Positions 51,975 to 61,289 of a stretch of DNA of 64,000 bases are shown one piece after another. The stretch lies in contig JBFLYW010000005.1 of the NCBI GenBank assembly GCA_040756515.1, positions 62,001 to 126,000 on the forward strand, written 5' to 3'. Each line of letters starts with the position of its first letter. Within the stretch, counting starts at the first letter, position 1. A program made the translations under genes and the position numbers. Under the pieces are notes generated by a model, which saw nothing but the letters and a program-made list of their open reading frames with translations, was not told the origin of the DNA and made no database searches. The DNA is from DSXH01 sp020724325. GTDB lineage: Bacteria; Bacteroidota; Ignavibacteria; Ignavibacteriales; Melioribacteraceae.

Positions 51975-52955
51975 ATGAAAACAGAGAACTCAAAAATTTT
52001 AGTAATCGGAGGAGCCGGTTTTATCGGTTCATTCGTAGTGGCAGAATTGCTGAAGGAAAAAGTCAATGAAGTAATAATATACGATAACTTTGCGCGCGGT
52101 AAGAGGAACAACATAAATGAATCTTTAAAGGATCCGCGCTGTTATATTTATACCTCCGGTGGTGATATAAGGGACGTTGATATCCTGAACAAAGCGATGG
52201 AGGGGGCAGATTATGTGTTTCATCTTGGAGCGATGTGGCTGTTGCACTGTAAAGACTTTCCAAGAACCGCATTTCACGTTAATATAGAAGGAACATTTAA
52301 TGTATTGGAAGCATGCGTAAACAATAAGATAAAAAAACTTATCTATTCTTCGTCGGCTTCTGTTTATGGCGATGCTGTTGAAATACCAATGACAGAAAAC
52401 CATCCTTTTAACAACAAAAACTTCTACGGTGCAACTAAAATATCAGGCGAGGCTATGGCAACAGCTTTCAATGACAGGTACGGACTGTCGGTGATAGGAT
52501 TGCGTTATATGAATGTATATGGACCAAACCAGGATCAGAATGCTGCATACAGCGGCGTAATCCCGATAATGCTGAATAAAATATCTGCAAATGAACAGCC
52601 GGTAATAAACGGCGATGGAAGCCAGGCGTATGATTTTATATATGTTGAAGATGCAGCAAGAGCGAATATAGCAGCATTGGTCTCTGATAAAGAATTTGGT
52701 TTTTATAATGTAGGTACCGAAGTGCAAACAACTATCAGGGAACTGTGTGATACAATTTTAGAATTGAAAAAATCTGAACTGAAGGTAAAGTACCTGCCTT
52801 ATTCCAAAGAAGATGCAAGGCAATTTGTACAAAACAGGATCGGTGCAAGGAGGAAATCAGAAGATGAGATTGGATTCAGATATAAGTGTGAATTGCGGGA
52901 AGGGCTGCAAAAATTAATAGACTGGAGAATTGAAAAAGGAATAGATAAGAGATGA
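51975..52955 (+). CDS. NAD-dependent sugar epimerase/dehydratase (SDR)
   Basis: A 326-residue extended SDR: VIGGAGFIGSFVVAELL for the cofactor, Ser in YSSSASVYGDAVE, Tyr-Lys in NFYGATKISGE, and RYMNVYGPNQDQNAAYSGVI. It is close in style to WbpP/GalE-like epimerases, but the substrate is unknown. It overlaps the next aminotransferase gene by 4 bp, suggesting consecutive steps. Confidence 0.9.
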   Translation: MKTENSKILVIGGAGFIGSFVVAELLKEKVNEVIIYDNFARGKRNNINESLKDPRCYIYTSGGDIRDVDILNKAMEGADYVFHLGAMWLLHCKDFPRTAFHVNIEGTFNVLEACVNNKIKKLIYSSSASVYGDAVEIPMTENHPFNNKNFYGATKISGEAMATAFNDRYGLSVIGLRYMNVYGPNQDQNAAYSGVIPIMLNKISANEQPVINGDGSQAYDFIYVEDAARANIAALVSDKEFGFYNVGTEVQTTIRELCDTILELKKSELKVKYLPYSKEDARQFVQNRIGARRKSEDEIGFRYKCELREGLQKLIDWRIEKGIDKR

Positions 52956-54058
52956 ATATACCGTTAATAAAACCGTACATTAACGATAATATTAAACAAA
53001 AAGTATTAGAAGTTCTGGAAAGCGGCTACCTGACTGAAGGACCGGTAACCAGAAAATTTGAAAAAAAATTCAGCGAATACATTGGGTCCAAACATTCTAT
53101 AGCTGTTACTTCCTGCACAACCGGTTTAGAAATTGCATTGCGCAGTTTGAATATCGGTCCTGGAGATGAAGTAATTGTGCCGGACTATACATACCCGGCT
53201 ACAGCTTCTGTTGTAAATATCGTAGGTGCCAAAGCTGTAATTGTAGATATTGATAAGTCTAACATGTTAATCGATTATAAAGAAGTAAAGAAAGCAGTTA
53301 CTGATAAAACGAAAGCAATTATTTCTGTTTCTATTTTTGGAAATCCACTTAATTATCATGAATTAAATAAGATTAAAGAAAAATATGGCCTATATATTAT
53401 AGAAGATGCGGCTTGTTCAGTTGGTGCAGAATTTGAAAATATAAAAGTTGGCAACTGGGCGGATATATCAGTTTTCTCTTTTCATCCGCGTAAATTTATT
53501 ACAACTGGTGAAGGTGGAATGATTACTACAAATAATGATGCCCGGGCAGAATGGATGAACTCTTACAAGCATTTTGGAATGAATATGAATAACGCAGCTA
53601 GGGAAGGTATTCAGTTTGACATAATTGGTACAAATTATAAATTAAGCAACATTCTCTCTGCTGTTGGTCTTGGACAGTTGGGGATTATTGATAAATTGCT
53701 AGCTAAAAGAATTGAGTTAGCAGAAAACTATAAAAAATTGTTAGCACATTATGAACAGGTATTTATTCCAAGAGTAACGACAAATGGAAAACATTCTTAC
53801 CAATCTTTCTGCATTTTTATCGATCATCGAGATCGAGTAATGAATGATATGAGAAAACTTGGTATAGAAGTTCAAATTGGTACTTATTCTCTTCATCTAC
53901 ATAATGCTTTCAAAGAAAATAATAATATTAAATTACACGGCAGTTTTGAAAATAGTTTATATGCTTTTAATCATTGTCTGGCTTTACCTCTCTATCACCA
54001 ATTAACTTTCGAACAACAAAAGTTTATCACAGATAAACTAATAGAAGTGTTGGGATAA
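52952..54058 (+). CDS. DegT/DnrJ/EryC1/StrS family sugar aminotransferase (second)
   Basis: A 368-residue PLP enzyme: PDYTYPATASVVNIVGA, IEDAACSVGAEF, and the PLP Lys in FSFHPRKFITTGEGGM (about residue 182). This fits the sugar aminotransferases of the WbpE/PseC type. Coupled to the epimerase upstream, it probably makes an amino sugar for the same glycan. It differs clearly from the aminotransferase at 45678. Confidence 0.93.
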   Translation: MNIPLIKPYINDNIKQKVLEVLESGYLTEGPVTRKFEKKFSEYIGSKHSIAVTSCTTGLEIALRSLNIGPGDEVIVPDYTYPATASVVNIVGAKAVIVDIDKSNMLIDYKEVKKAVTDKTKAIISVSIFGNPLNYHELNKIKEKYGLYIIEDAACSVGAEFENIKVGNWADISVFSFHPRKFITTGEGGMITTNNDARAEWMNSYKHFGMNMNNAAREGIQFDIIGTNYKLSNILSAVGLGQLGIIDKLLAKRIELAENYKKLLAHYEQVFIPRVTTNGKHSYQSFCIFIDHRDRVMNDMRKLGIEVQIGTYSLHLHNAFKENNNIKLHGSFENSLYAFNHCLALPLYHQLTFEQQKFITDKLIEVLG

Positions 54059-54062
54059 TACT

Positions 54063-55946
54063 ATGTGTGGTATTTTAGGTATATTTAATTTAGATGGCAA
54101 ACCATTTCCCTTAAACCAACTAAAAAAGATGGCAGAAAAAATTGCTCATCGAGGGCCGGATGGCGAAGGGTATTATTTAGATGGGGGGATTGCATTAGCG
54201 CATAAGCGACTTGCAATTCTTGACACTTCCTCCAGAGGTAATCAGCCTATGACCTCCAAAGACGGAAACTGGGTTGTTGTATTTAACGGATGTATTTATA
54301 ATTTCCTTGAACTTAAACAGGAACTGAAAGCAAAAGGTCATAGTTTTGTCACTGAAACCGATACAGAAGCGTTAGTTGAGGGACTTGCTGAATATGGTGT
54401 ATCATTCATCGAAAGATTGAATGGAATGTTTGCAATCGGTGCCTGGAATAAGAAAGATAATGCCGTTTATTTAAGCAGAGATAAATTCGGTGTAAAACCA
54501 CTTTATTACTGGTTTAATGGAAAGACCATAGTATTTGCTTCAGAAATTAAAGCGATATTAGCTCACCCCGATTATTCTTTTGAAATGAATTATTATGCAC
54601 TCAATGAATATTTTACATTTCAAAATAATTTTACATTTCAAACTTTTTTTAAAGGAATTTATCTTTTTCCCCAGGCAAATACAGTGAGGATAGATCGTCA
54701 ATCAAATAGCGTTATTCATTCATCCTGGTGGGATTATGATTTTAGCAAGCCCGATGAAAAGATGACGTTTGAAGAAGCTCGTGAAGAAACCTTACGATTA
54801 TTTAAACAAGCGGTAACAAGGCAGATGATAGCTGATGTTCCGGTTGGGTCATATCTTTCTGGCGGTATGGACTCAGGATCAGTGGTATCGGTAGCTGCAA
54901 AGCATGTAGAACGCTTAACAACATTTACATGCGGGTTTGATATGTCTGAGGTAACAGGTGTGGAAGCTAACTATGACGAAAGAAGAGATGCGGAATTATT
55001 AGCTAATCATTTTAAGACTGAACATTATGAACAGGTAATGAACGCCGGTGATATCCGATGGTCATTACCAAAAGTTGTATGGCATCTAGAAGATTTACGA
55101 GTAGGCATGTCTTACCCTAATTACTATATAGCAAGATTGGCATCAAAGTTTGTTAAAGTCTGCTTGCAGGGTACCGGGGGTGATGAATTATACGGAGGCT
55201 ATCCATGGCGCTATTACAGAGTATTCGATTCGGTTTCACAGCAGAATTTCTTTGATCAATATTATGGTTTTTGGCAAAGACTGGTACCGGATGAAAGCAA
55301 AAGTGAGTTATTTACAAACGAAGTCTATAAGAACATTGATATTGATGAACCACGAAAAATTTTTGAAAAGGTTTTCACATTTAACAGCAAATTAAAATAC
55401 GGCACACCTGAAGAGCATATTCAGAATTCGCTGTATTTTGAAATTAAAACATTCTTACCGGGTTTATTGATTGTAGGTGATAAACTATCTATGGCGCATG
55501 GGCTGGAGGAAAGATTTCCATTTTTGGATAATGATTTAGTAAATTTCGCACAAAAAGTTCCGGTGAAGCACAAATTGGCTAATCTGGAAAAAATGAAAAG
55601 AATTGATGAAAATGAATTCAGGGACAAAAAAACACTTTATCAGAATTACTCTGACGGTAAAAACGTTCTAAGAGCTGCAATGAAAGAATTGATACCTGAA
55701 CAAATGCTTAATAGAAAAAAGCAGGGATTTTCTGCACCTGATGAAAGTTGGTACAGAGGAGAAAATGCCAGATATGTAGAGGAGTTACTTTTAAATGGTA
55801 AAGCGCTTTCATTCGAATTCATTAACAGAAGGTATATTGACAGGATTGTACGAGAGCATATAAACTACAGAATAAACCACAGACTTTTAATCTGGAGTTT
55901 AATGAACTTTGAGTGGTGGTGCCGGATTTTCTTGTATAAAAATTAA
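54063..55946 (+). CDS. asnB: Glutamine-hydrolysing asparagine synthetase-like amidotransferase
   Basis: A 627-residue class II amidotransferase. Cys2 (MCGILGIFNLDG) is the glutaminase nucleophile, RGPDGEG and TDTEAL line the Gln pocket, and the synthetase part has the PP-loop SYLSGGMDSGS (about residues 262-272). In sugar clusters such proteins (for example WbpS) often amidate a carboxyl group of a uronic acid, not free aspartate. It lies 4 bp after the aminotransferase. Confidence 0.93.
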   Translation: MCGILGIFNLDGKPFPLNQLKKMAEKIAHRGPDGEGYYLDGGIALAHKRLAILDTSSRGNQPMTSKDGNWVVVFNGCIYNFLELKQELKAKGHSFVTETDTEALVEGLAEYGVSFIERLNGMFAIGAWNKKDNAVYLSRDKFGVKPLYYWFNGKTIVFASEIKAILAHPDYSFEMNYYALNEYFTFQNNFTFQTFFKGIYLFPQANTVRIDRQSNSVIHSSWWDYDFSKPDEKMTFEEAREETLRLFKQAVTRQMIADVPVGSYLSGGMDSGSVVSVAAKHVERLTTFTCGFDMSEVTGVEANYDERRDAELLANHFKTEHYEQVMNAGDIRWSLPKVVWHLEDLRVGMSYPNYYIARLASKFVKVCLQGTGGDELYGGYPWRYYRVFDSVSQQNFFDQYYGFWQRLVPDESKSELFTNEVYKNIDIDEPRKIFEKVFTFNSKLKYGTPEEHIQNSLYFEIKTFLPGLLIVGDKLSMAHGLEERFPFLDNDLVNFAQKVPVKHKLANLEKMKRIDENEFRDKKTLYQNYSDGKNVLRAAMKELIPEQMLNRKKQGFSAPDESWYRGENARYVEELLLNGKALSFEFINRRYIDRIVREHINYRINHRLLIWSLMNFEWWCRIFLYKN

Positions 55947-55957
55947 TTTTTACAGCA

Positions 55958-56923
55958 ATGGAAAAAATGTTAGCCAGCTTGTTCGAGAATCCTATAGAAC
56001 TAAAGGGAAATCTTCTAATTTTTGAGGAAAACAGTAATTATAAATCGCAGAACCAGACGAATAGTATATTTTCTGAAAAATGGTTGAAAAAGGAAACATC
56101 TAAGACTCTCAAAGGTATCGAAGAGTTTCAAAAAACATGGTACATTAAATTATATGGCTTTAGTGATGAAAACGATTTAGCATCTTTTCTTAGGGATAAG
56201 AAAATAATATTTGATGCTGGATGTGGATTGGGCTATAAAGCCGCATGGTTTGCAAAGTTATCACCGGGAAGTATTGTTATAGGAATGGATTTTTCAGAAG
56301 CAGCGATTGAAGCCGCAAAATATTATAAAGATATTTCTAATCTGTTCTTTATAAGAGGAGACATTGCCGATACAAAAATCAGGAAAAGCAGCATTGACTA
56401 CATCAGTTGTGATCAGGTAATTCATCATACGCAATTCCCTGAACAGACCTTTTCCCATCTAACCGAATTATTAACCAAAAATGGTGAAATAGCTTGTTAT
56501 GTTTATGCAAAAAAGGCTCTTCCACGAGAGTTATTAGATGAATATTTCAGAAGTTATGCCCCCACACTCACCCGGGAACAATTGTGGGAGTTTTCCGAGC
56601 AGGTTACAGAACTCGGACGGCGATTGAGCGAGCTTAATATAGATATAAAAGTACCTGATATGCCGGTATTAGCTATAAAGGGCGGTACGTATTCGATTCA
56701 AAGATTTATCTATTGGAATTTTTTGAAGTGTTTTTGGAATGAAGAATTTGGATGGGATAACTCTGTCTTAACAAATTTTGATTGGTACGGTCCCTCAAAT
56801 GCTGCAAGATATTCCGAGGAAGAATTCAGAGCATGGGTAATTAGTAATAATTTAGAGATTAAATTCTTTCATAAAGAAGAAGCTTGTTATACAGGAAGGT
56901 TCTGTAAACCATATGATTCTTAA
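55958..56923 (+). CDS. SAM-dependent methyltransferase
   Basis: A 321-residue class I methyltransferase: motif I IIFDAGCGLGYKAAWFAK (about residues 87-104), then VIGMDFSEAAIEAAK and the post-motif region IDYISCDQVIHHT. An N-terminal extension of about 80 residues precedes the fold. It is probably a glycan O- or N-methyltransferase, inferred from its place. It overlaps the next gene by 11 bp. Confidence 0.88.
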   Translation: MEKMLASLFENPIELKGNLLIFEENSNYKSQNQTNSIFSEKWLKKETSKTLKGIEEFQKTWYIKLYGFSDENDLASFLRDKKIIFDAGCGLGYKAAWFAKLSPGSIVIGMDFSEAAIEAAKYYKDISNLFFIRGDIADTKIRKSSIDYISCDQVIHHTQFPEQTFSHLTELLTKNGEIACYVYAKKALPRELLDEYFRSYAPTLTREQLWEFSEQVTELGRRLSELNIDIKVPDMPVLAIKGGTYSIQRFIYWNFLKCFWNEEFGWDNSVLTNFDWYGPSNAARYSEEEFRAWVISNNLEIKFFHKEEACYTGRFCKPYDS

Positions 56924-57428
56924 ATTTATAAGATTTCTTTTGAGATTTAGGCAGAGAAAAATAAAGAAAAAATTTAACAGAGTGCTGCCGCTCGGTGATT
57001 GTATAATTGACCGATGGGAAAAAGCCAGTTTTTTAGGTTTTGGGAAAGGATCCACTGTTTATGATAATGTATTAATCATTGGGGATGTAGTTGTGGGAGA
57101 AAATACATGGATAGGTCCGAATGTTATTCTTGATGGCAGTGGTGGTTTGAAAATTGGTTCAAACTGTTCGATTTCTGCCGGTGTTCAAATATATTCACAC
57201 GATACTGTTAAATGGGCTGTAAGTGGCGGAAAAGAAGATTATGAATATGCAAAAACTACCGTTGAAGACAATTGTTATATTGCACCAAATGTTATTATTG
57301 CAAAAGGGGTAAAGGTTGGTAAAAGTGCTATTATTGGTGCGAACAGTTTTGTAAACAAAGATGTCCCCCCCAACACTAAAGCTGCTGGGAATCCAATTAG
57401 AATAATTAATCACGCTGGAGATAATTAA
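56913..57428 (+). CDS. Hexapeptide-repeat (LbH) acyltransferase (second)
   Basis: 171 residues with a basic N-terminus and several hexapeptide repeats (VGENTWIGPNVILDG, IGSNCSISAGVQIYSHD with the catalytic His, and IAPNVIIAKGVKVGKSAIIG), closing with AAGNPIRI. It fits WbpD-like N-acetyltransferases or O-acetyltransferases. Placed just before WbpG, it may add the acetyl group that is later turned into an acetamidino group; this is inference. Confidence 0.88.
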   Translation: MILKFIRFLLRFRQRKIKKKFNRVLPLGDCIIDRWEKASFLGFGKGSTVYDNVLIIGDVVVGENTWIGPNVILDGSGGLKIGSNCSISAGVQIYSHDTVKWAVSGGKEDYEYAKTTVEDNCYIAPNVIIAKGVKVGKSAIIGANSFVNKDVPPNTKAAGNPIRIINHAGDN

Positions 57429-57429
57429 T

Positions 57430-58584
57430 ATAAAAAATTTAAAGATTTGTTCTAGATGTATCTATGATGATACTACACCTGCAATTCAGTTTGATCAAGA
57501 AGGAATTTGCAACTATTGCATGATGGTTGATGATTTAAAGAAAGAATATAAGACCGGGACTAGAGAAGGCGAGAGAAGACTGGGCAGAATAATTGATCAG
57601 ATTAAAAAAGAAGGCAGGAGAAAAAAATATGATTGTGCAATAGGTATAAGTGGTGGTACTGATTCATCATATATGGTTTGTTGGGCGGTTAATAACGGGC
57701 TACGACCCCTAGCAGTACACTATGATAACACCTGGAATACAGCAATAGCAACTGAAAATATCAGAAAAGTGTTAGGCAAATTAAATGTCGATCTTTATAC
57801 GCATGTGATTGATAATAAAGAGTCCGATGATATATTCAAAGCATTTTTTCTGGCTGGTGTTCCAGAAATTGAAGCTGCAACTGATCTCGCACTTGCAGAA
57901 ACTTTATACCGAGCTGCCGCACAATATAAAATTAAATATGTTCTTGAGGGACATTCCTTTATTGCAGAGGGTATTACTCCTTTGGGTAAAAATTATTTTG
58001 ACGGAAGATACATTAAATACATTCATAGAAAATATGGTACCCTTCCAATGAAAACTTATCCATTGATGACATTTGGAAAGTTTCTTAAGTGGACTACTTA
58101 TCATAAGATAAAAAAAATCAGACCTCTATGGTACATGAGTTACAGCAAAGAAAGTGCAAGAGTTTTTCTTGAAAATGAGTTTGGGTGGCAGTACTATGGC
58201 GGGCACCATCTTGAAAACCGTATGACGGCATTTTTCCAAAGTATCTATGCACCGCAAAAATTTAATATTGATTACCGCAACAATAGTTTGTCTGCCTCAG
58301 TAAGAGCTGGAATTATCACCCGCGATGAAGCAATTCAGCAATATTACTATACTGAACCGTATGTTGAACCAGAGCTAGTTGATTATTTTAAGAAGAGATT
58401 AAATTTAAACGATATAGAATATAAAAATATTATGAATGACGTACCAAAATATTGGTATGAATTTCCGACATATAAGAGGCGGTTTGAAATACTAAGACCA
58501 TTCTTCTATTTGTTGATGAAAGCAGATTTAGTCCCAAGAAGTTTTTATATGAAGTATTGTTTCCCTTCAGAGAATAATAGATGA
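57430..58584 (+). CDS. wbpG: N-acetyl sugar amidotransferase, WbpG/PseA family
   Basis: WbpG-type enzymes use ammonia from HisH/HisF-like partners to turn a sugar acetamido group into an acetamidino group. The protein has an N-terminal zinc-ribbon-like part (ICSRCIYDD and GICNYC) and an ATP PP-loop (IGISGGTDSSYMV). Usual annotation would start at ATG 57520, which cuts off the Cys pairs. No ATG/GTG/TTG lies upstream in frame; GGAG (57417-57420) is 9 nt before ATA 57430, giving (M)KNLKICSRC. I take ATA 57430 (384 residues) as the likely start. Confidence 0.88.
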   Translation: MKNLKICSRCIYDDTTPAIQFDQEGICNYCMMVDDLKKEYKTGTREGERRLGRIIDQIKKEGRRKKYDCAIGISGGTDSSYMVCWAVNNGLRPLAVHYDNTWNTAIATENIRKVLGKLNVDLYTHVIDNKESDDIFKAFFLAGVPEIEAATDLALAETLYRAAAQYKIKYVLEGHSFIAEGITPLGKNYFDGRYIKYIHRKYGTLPMKTYPLMTFGKFLKWTTYHKIKKIRPLWYMSYSKESARVFLENEFGWQYYGGHHLENRMTAFFQSIYAPQKFNIDYRNNSLSASVRAGIITRDEAIQQYYYTEPYVEPELVDYFKKRLNLNDIEYKNIMNDVPKYWYEFPTYKRRFEILRPFFYLLMKADLVPRSFYMKYCFPSENNR

Positions 58585-59192
58585 TAACAATAATAGATTA
58601 TGGCATGGGGAATCTTGGTTCTATTTATAATATGTTCAAAAGAATTAAGGTTGATTCAGAAATTACCGGTAATATTGTAAAAATTGAAAAGGCAAAAAAA
58701 ATATTATTGCCTGGAGTGGGTTCATTCGATAAAGCTATTTCAATTATTGATGATTTAGGACTCAGAGAAATACTTAATAAAAAAGCTGTAATTGAAAAAA
58801 TTCCGTTTCTTGGTGTTTGTTTGGGAATGCAGCTTTTAACTGATTTTAGTGAAGAAGGAAATTTACAGGGACTGTGTTACATTTCTGCGAAAACAATTAA
58901 GTTCAAATTCTCAGATAATCATTACAAGATTCCGCATATGGGATGGAATTCTGTAAAATTAACAGGTAGTAATGCATTAATACGGGACCTGCCTGAAGAA
59001 CCCCGCTTTTATTTTGTTCATTCCTACTATGTAAAAGTTGAAGATAAAAGTAATACGCTCTTAAAAACAATGTATGGTGGCATTGAGTTCGATTCTGCCA
59101 TTGCGAAGGATAATATTTATGGAGTGCAATTCCACCCTGAAAAGAGTCATAGGTATGGCATGAAACTGCTGGAAAATTTTGCAAGAATCTGA
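58581..59192 (+). CDS. hisH: HisH-like glutaminase of the WbpG system
   Basis: A 203-residue class I glutaminase: nucleophile Cys in LGVCLGMQLL (about residue 80), and His/Glu in YGVQFHPEKSHR. It resembles HisH of imidazole-glycerol-phosphate synthase. Its place between wbpG (4-bp overlap) and a modified hisF, with no other his genes, says that it supplies ammonia for sugar amidation and not for histidine synthesis. Confidence 0.93.
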   Translation: MITIIDYGMGNLGSIYNMFKRIKVDSEITGNIVKIEKAKKILLPGVGSFDKAISIIDDLGLREILNKKAVIEKIPFLGVCLGMQLLTDFSEEGNLQGLCYISAKTIKFKFSDNHYKIPHMGWNSVKLTGSNALIRDLPEEPRFYFVHSYYVKVEDKSNTLLKTMYGGIEFDSAIAKDNIYGVQFHPEKSHRYGMKLLENFARI

Positions 59193-59956
59193 TGTTAAGA
59201 ACCCGTGTCATACCCTGTTTACAGCTAATTGATCAAAGTCTTGTTAAGACGATAAAATTTAAAAAGTATAATTATATTGGTGATCCGATAAATACTGTAA
59301 GGATATTTAATGAGCTTGAGGTTGATGAACTCTGCTTCCTTGATATAAGGGCAACTATTGAAAAACGCGAGCCCAATTTAAGGTTACTGAAGGCGATCGC
59401 TGATGAATGTTTTATGCCTTTATCTTATGGAGGAGGATTAAAAGACTTTGACATGGCAAGTAAGATTTTTTCAATTGGTTTTGAAAAAGTGGTAATTAAT
59501 TCATTTGCTATTGAGGATCCGGAATTCATTACCATTATCGCTGAACATTATGGTACTCAGGCTGTTATAGGCTCTATTGATATAAAAAAAACAGTGCTTG
59601 GAAAATATCAGGTTTATACAAAAGATGGCACAGAAAAAACAAAATTGAACCCAGTTGAATGGGCTATGGAATTAGAAGAAAGAGGTGCAGGTGAATTGCT
59701 GGTAACTTCTATGGATAAGGATGGCACCTGGGAGGGATTTGATATTGATATTACAAAGAAAATCTCCGAGGCTGTTTCAATTCCTGTCATAGCAAATGGA
59801 GGGGCTGGATCTGTTAGCCATATTGGTGAAGTGATAAAAAATGGAAGAGCTGATGCAGTAGCACTTGGAAGTATGGTGGTTTACCAAAAAAAAGGGATGG
59901 GGGTGTTGGTTAATTTCCCCAATAAAAATGAGTTAGAATTCATATTGAATGAGTAA
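59192..59956 (+). CDS. hisF: HisF-like ammonia-channelling subunit of the WbpG system
   Basis: A 254-residue TIM barrel of the HisF type (RVIPCLQLIDQSLVK, FLDIRATIEKREP, LSYGGGLKD). The first catalytic Asp of true HisF (in the IPCLDV motif) is replaced by Gln here, while the second (GSIDIKK) is present. This change is what I expect of HisF2/AglZ-like proteins, which only pass ammonia to WbpG. It starts at the hisH stop codon (TGATG). Confidence 0.93.
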   Translation: MLRTRVIPCLQLIDQSLVKTIKFKKYNYIGDPINTVRIFNELEVDELCFLDIRATIEKREPNLRLLKAIADECFMPLSYGGGLKDFDMASKIFSIGFEKVVINSFAIEDPEFITIIAEHYGTQAVIGSIDIKKTVLGKYQVYTKDGTEKTKLNPVEWAMELEERGAGELLVTSMDKDGTWEGFDIDITKKISEAVSIPVIANGGAGSVSHIGEVIKNGRADAVALGSMVVYQKKGMGVLVNFPNKNELEFILNE

Positions 59957-61289
59957 GGTAAAAATTATACATCTTTTATGTCATCTTCCTTTATTCGCTC
60001 ACAAGAATATGATGGCAGAGGAATATTTCGATGTTCCGGAAAAAGGAAAATATCACAAACTCGATTATCCACCTTATTGGGTTGGCTTTTTTGCACAGGA
60101 TCATAATGCTTTTGCAGCAAAAGATTTCCTTGAACTTACGGATGAATTCGAAATTGAATGCTGGCGACCTTACGGCTATGGACTGAGAGAATCTCATGAA
60201 GAAAATGTTAATGGAATAAAACACAGAGTGTTTCCTGCTTATCAAAAAAAATATCCGCAAATTGGGAGTATAACCTGGTCAGATGAATTATACAATGCTC
60301 TTATAGATGAAATCAATAAAGACAAGATAATTCTCAATATAAGTGTTGGGCATGCGTGGTTTCACATAAAGCTAATGAGAAAAATCAAAAAATTAAAAGA
60401 CAAATTCGGACTTGTGGCAATTCACCGAAGTGGGGGATTCCGGAGTATGAGCTATTCACAACTTCAATTCTGGAAGAAACTAATAAAATGGTATTATTTT
60501 TTAGAATCAAGAATTGACGCAGATTCATTAAAACAATGCGACAAATATCTGATCAGTGCTTTGCCTGAGTTAGAGTATATAAAGAAGAAAAAAAAAGATA
60601 TTCCTGCTGAATTCTTTATGGAAGGTGTTGACTTTTCGAAATACCGGGTTCTAAATAAAGAAGAGAAAAGGAGGTTAAGAGAGGAACTTAGGCTACCACT
60701 TGAAAAGAAAATTCTTATTGCGTATGGGAATTGGAAATCGAATGATTATGGTTATCAGCATCTTCTTGAAGTGTTCAGAAGCATTAAAAAAACTGACGAA
60801 GGTAATGACCTTGAACTTGTAATGATAGGCGGATACAAAAACCAGGACCTATACCAGATTGGTGTTGAATCAGGAGCTATAATGATAGAAAAAGTCAGTA
60901 AGAGTACTTTTATAAATTATTTGGAAGCATCCGATTTTTTTGTCCAGGCTGTTTTTTCATGGGGCTTTGTTCTATTTGGTGGTTTTGGTACTGCAATGAT
61001 AGAGGCGTTAGCATGTGGGCTCCCAGTCATTTCAAATAATATTATACATTTTCCCGGTACTATTGAAGAAAGAAAGAAATTAGGGCTTGATATGCCTGAT
61101 CAAGCATCTCTGCGAGCAAATATTATCCATATGAAAAATAATCTATCAGAATTTACGGAATGCAGAGAGACAGCAATTAAATATTATGATCTGAATGATA
61201 CAAGTACGTACTTATTAAATTTGTACAGACAACTTTCTTTTAAATATTTCGGAGTTGATACATCATTACTGAATACAAAAGGGTTATAG
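59949..61289 (+). CDS. Glycosyltransferase, GT4-like (GT-B fold)
   Basis: A 446-residue glycosyltransferase. The C-terminal domain has ILIAYGNWKSNDYGYQHLLE, ASDFFVQAVFSWGFVLFGGF and the family helix EALACGLPVISNN (about residues 347-359). The N-terminal half is less conserved. It probably adds one sugar of the repeat unit; donor and acceptor are unknown. It overlaps hisF by 8 bp and the next gene's likely start. Confidence 0.87.
   Translation: MSKVKIIHLLCHLPLFAHKNMMAEEYFDVPEKGKYHKLDYPPYWVGFFAQDHNAFAAKDFLELTDEFEIECWRPYGYGLRESHEENVNGIKHRVFPAYQKKYPQIGSITWSDELYNALIDEINKDKIILNISVGHAWFHIKLMRKIKKLKDKFGLVAIHRSGGFRSMSYSQLQFWKKLIKWYYFLESRIDADSLKQCDKYLISALPELEYIKKKKKDIPAEFFMEGVDFSKYRVLNKEEKRRLREELRLPLEKKILIAYGNWKSNDYGYQHLLEVFRSIKKTDEGNDLELVMIGGYKNQDLYQIGVESGAIMIEKVSKSTFINYLEASDFFVQAVFSWGFVLFGGFGTAMIEALACGLPVISNNIIHFPGTIEERKKLGLDMPDQASLRANIIHMKNNLSEFTECRETAIKYYDLNDTSTYLLNLYRQLSFKYFGVDTSLLNTKGL

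Noticed and set aside
58581..59956. Histidine biosynthesis operon
   Set aside because: Only HisH and HisF homologues are present, HisF lacks its first catalytic Asp, and they overlap wbpG; an amidotransferase role is the better reading.
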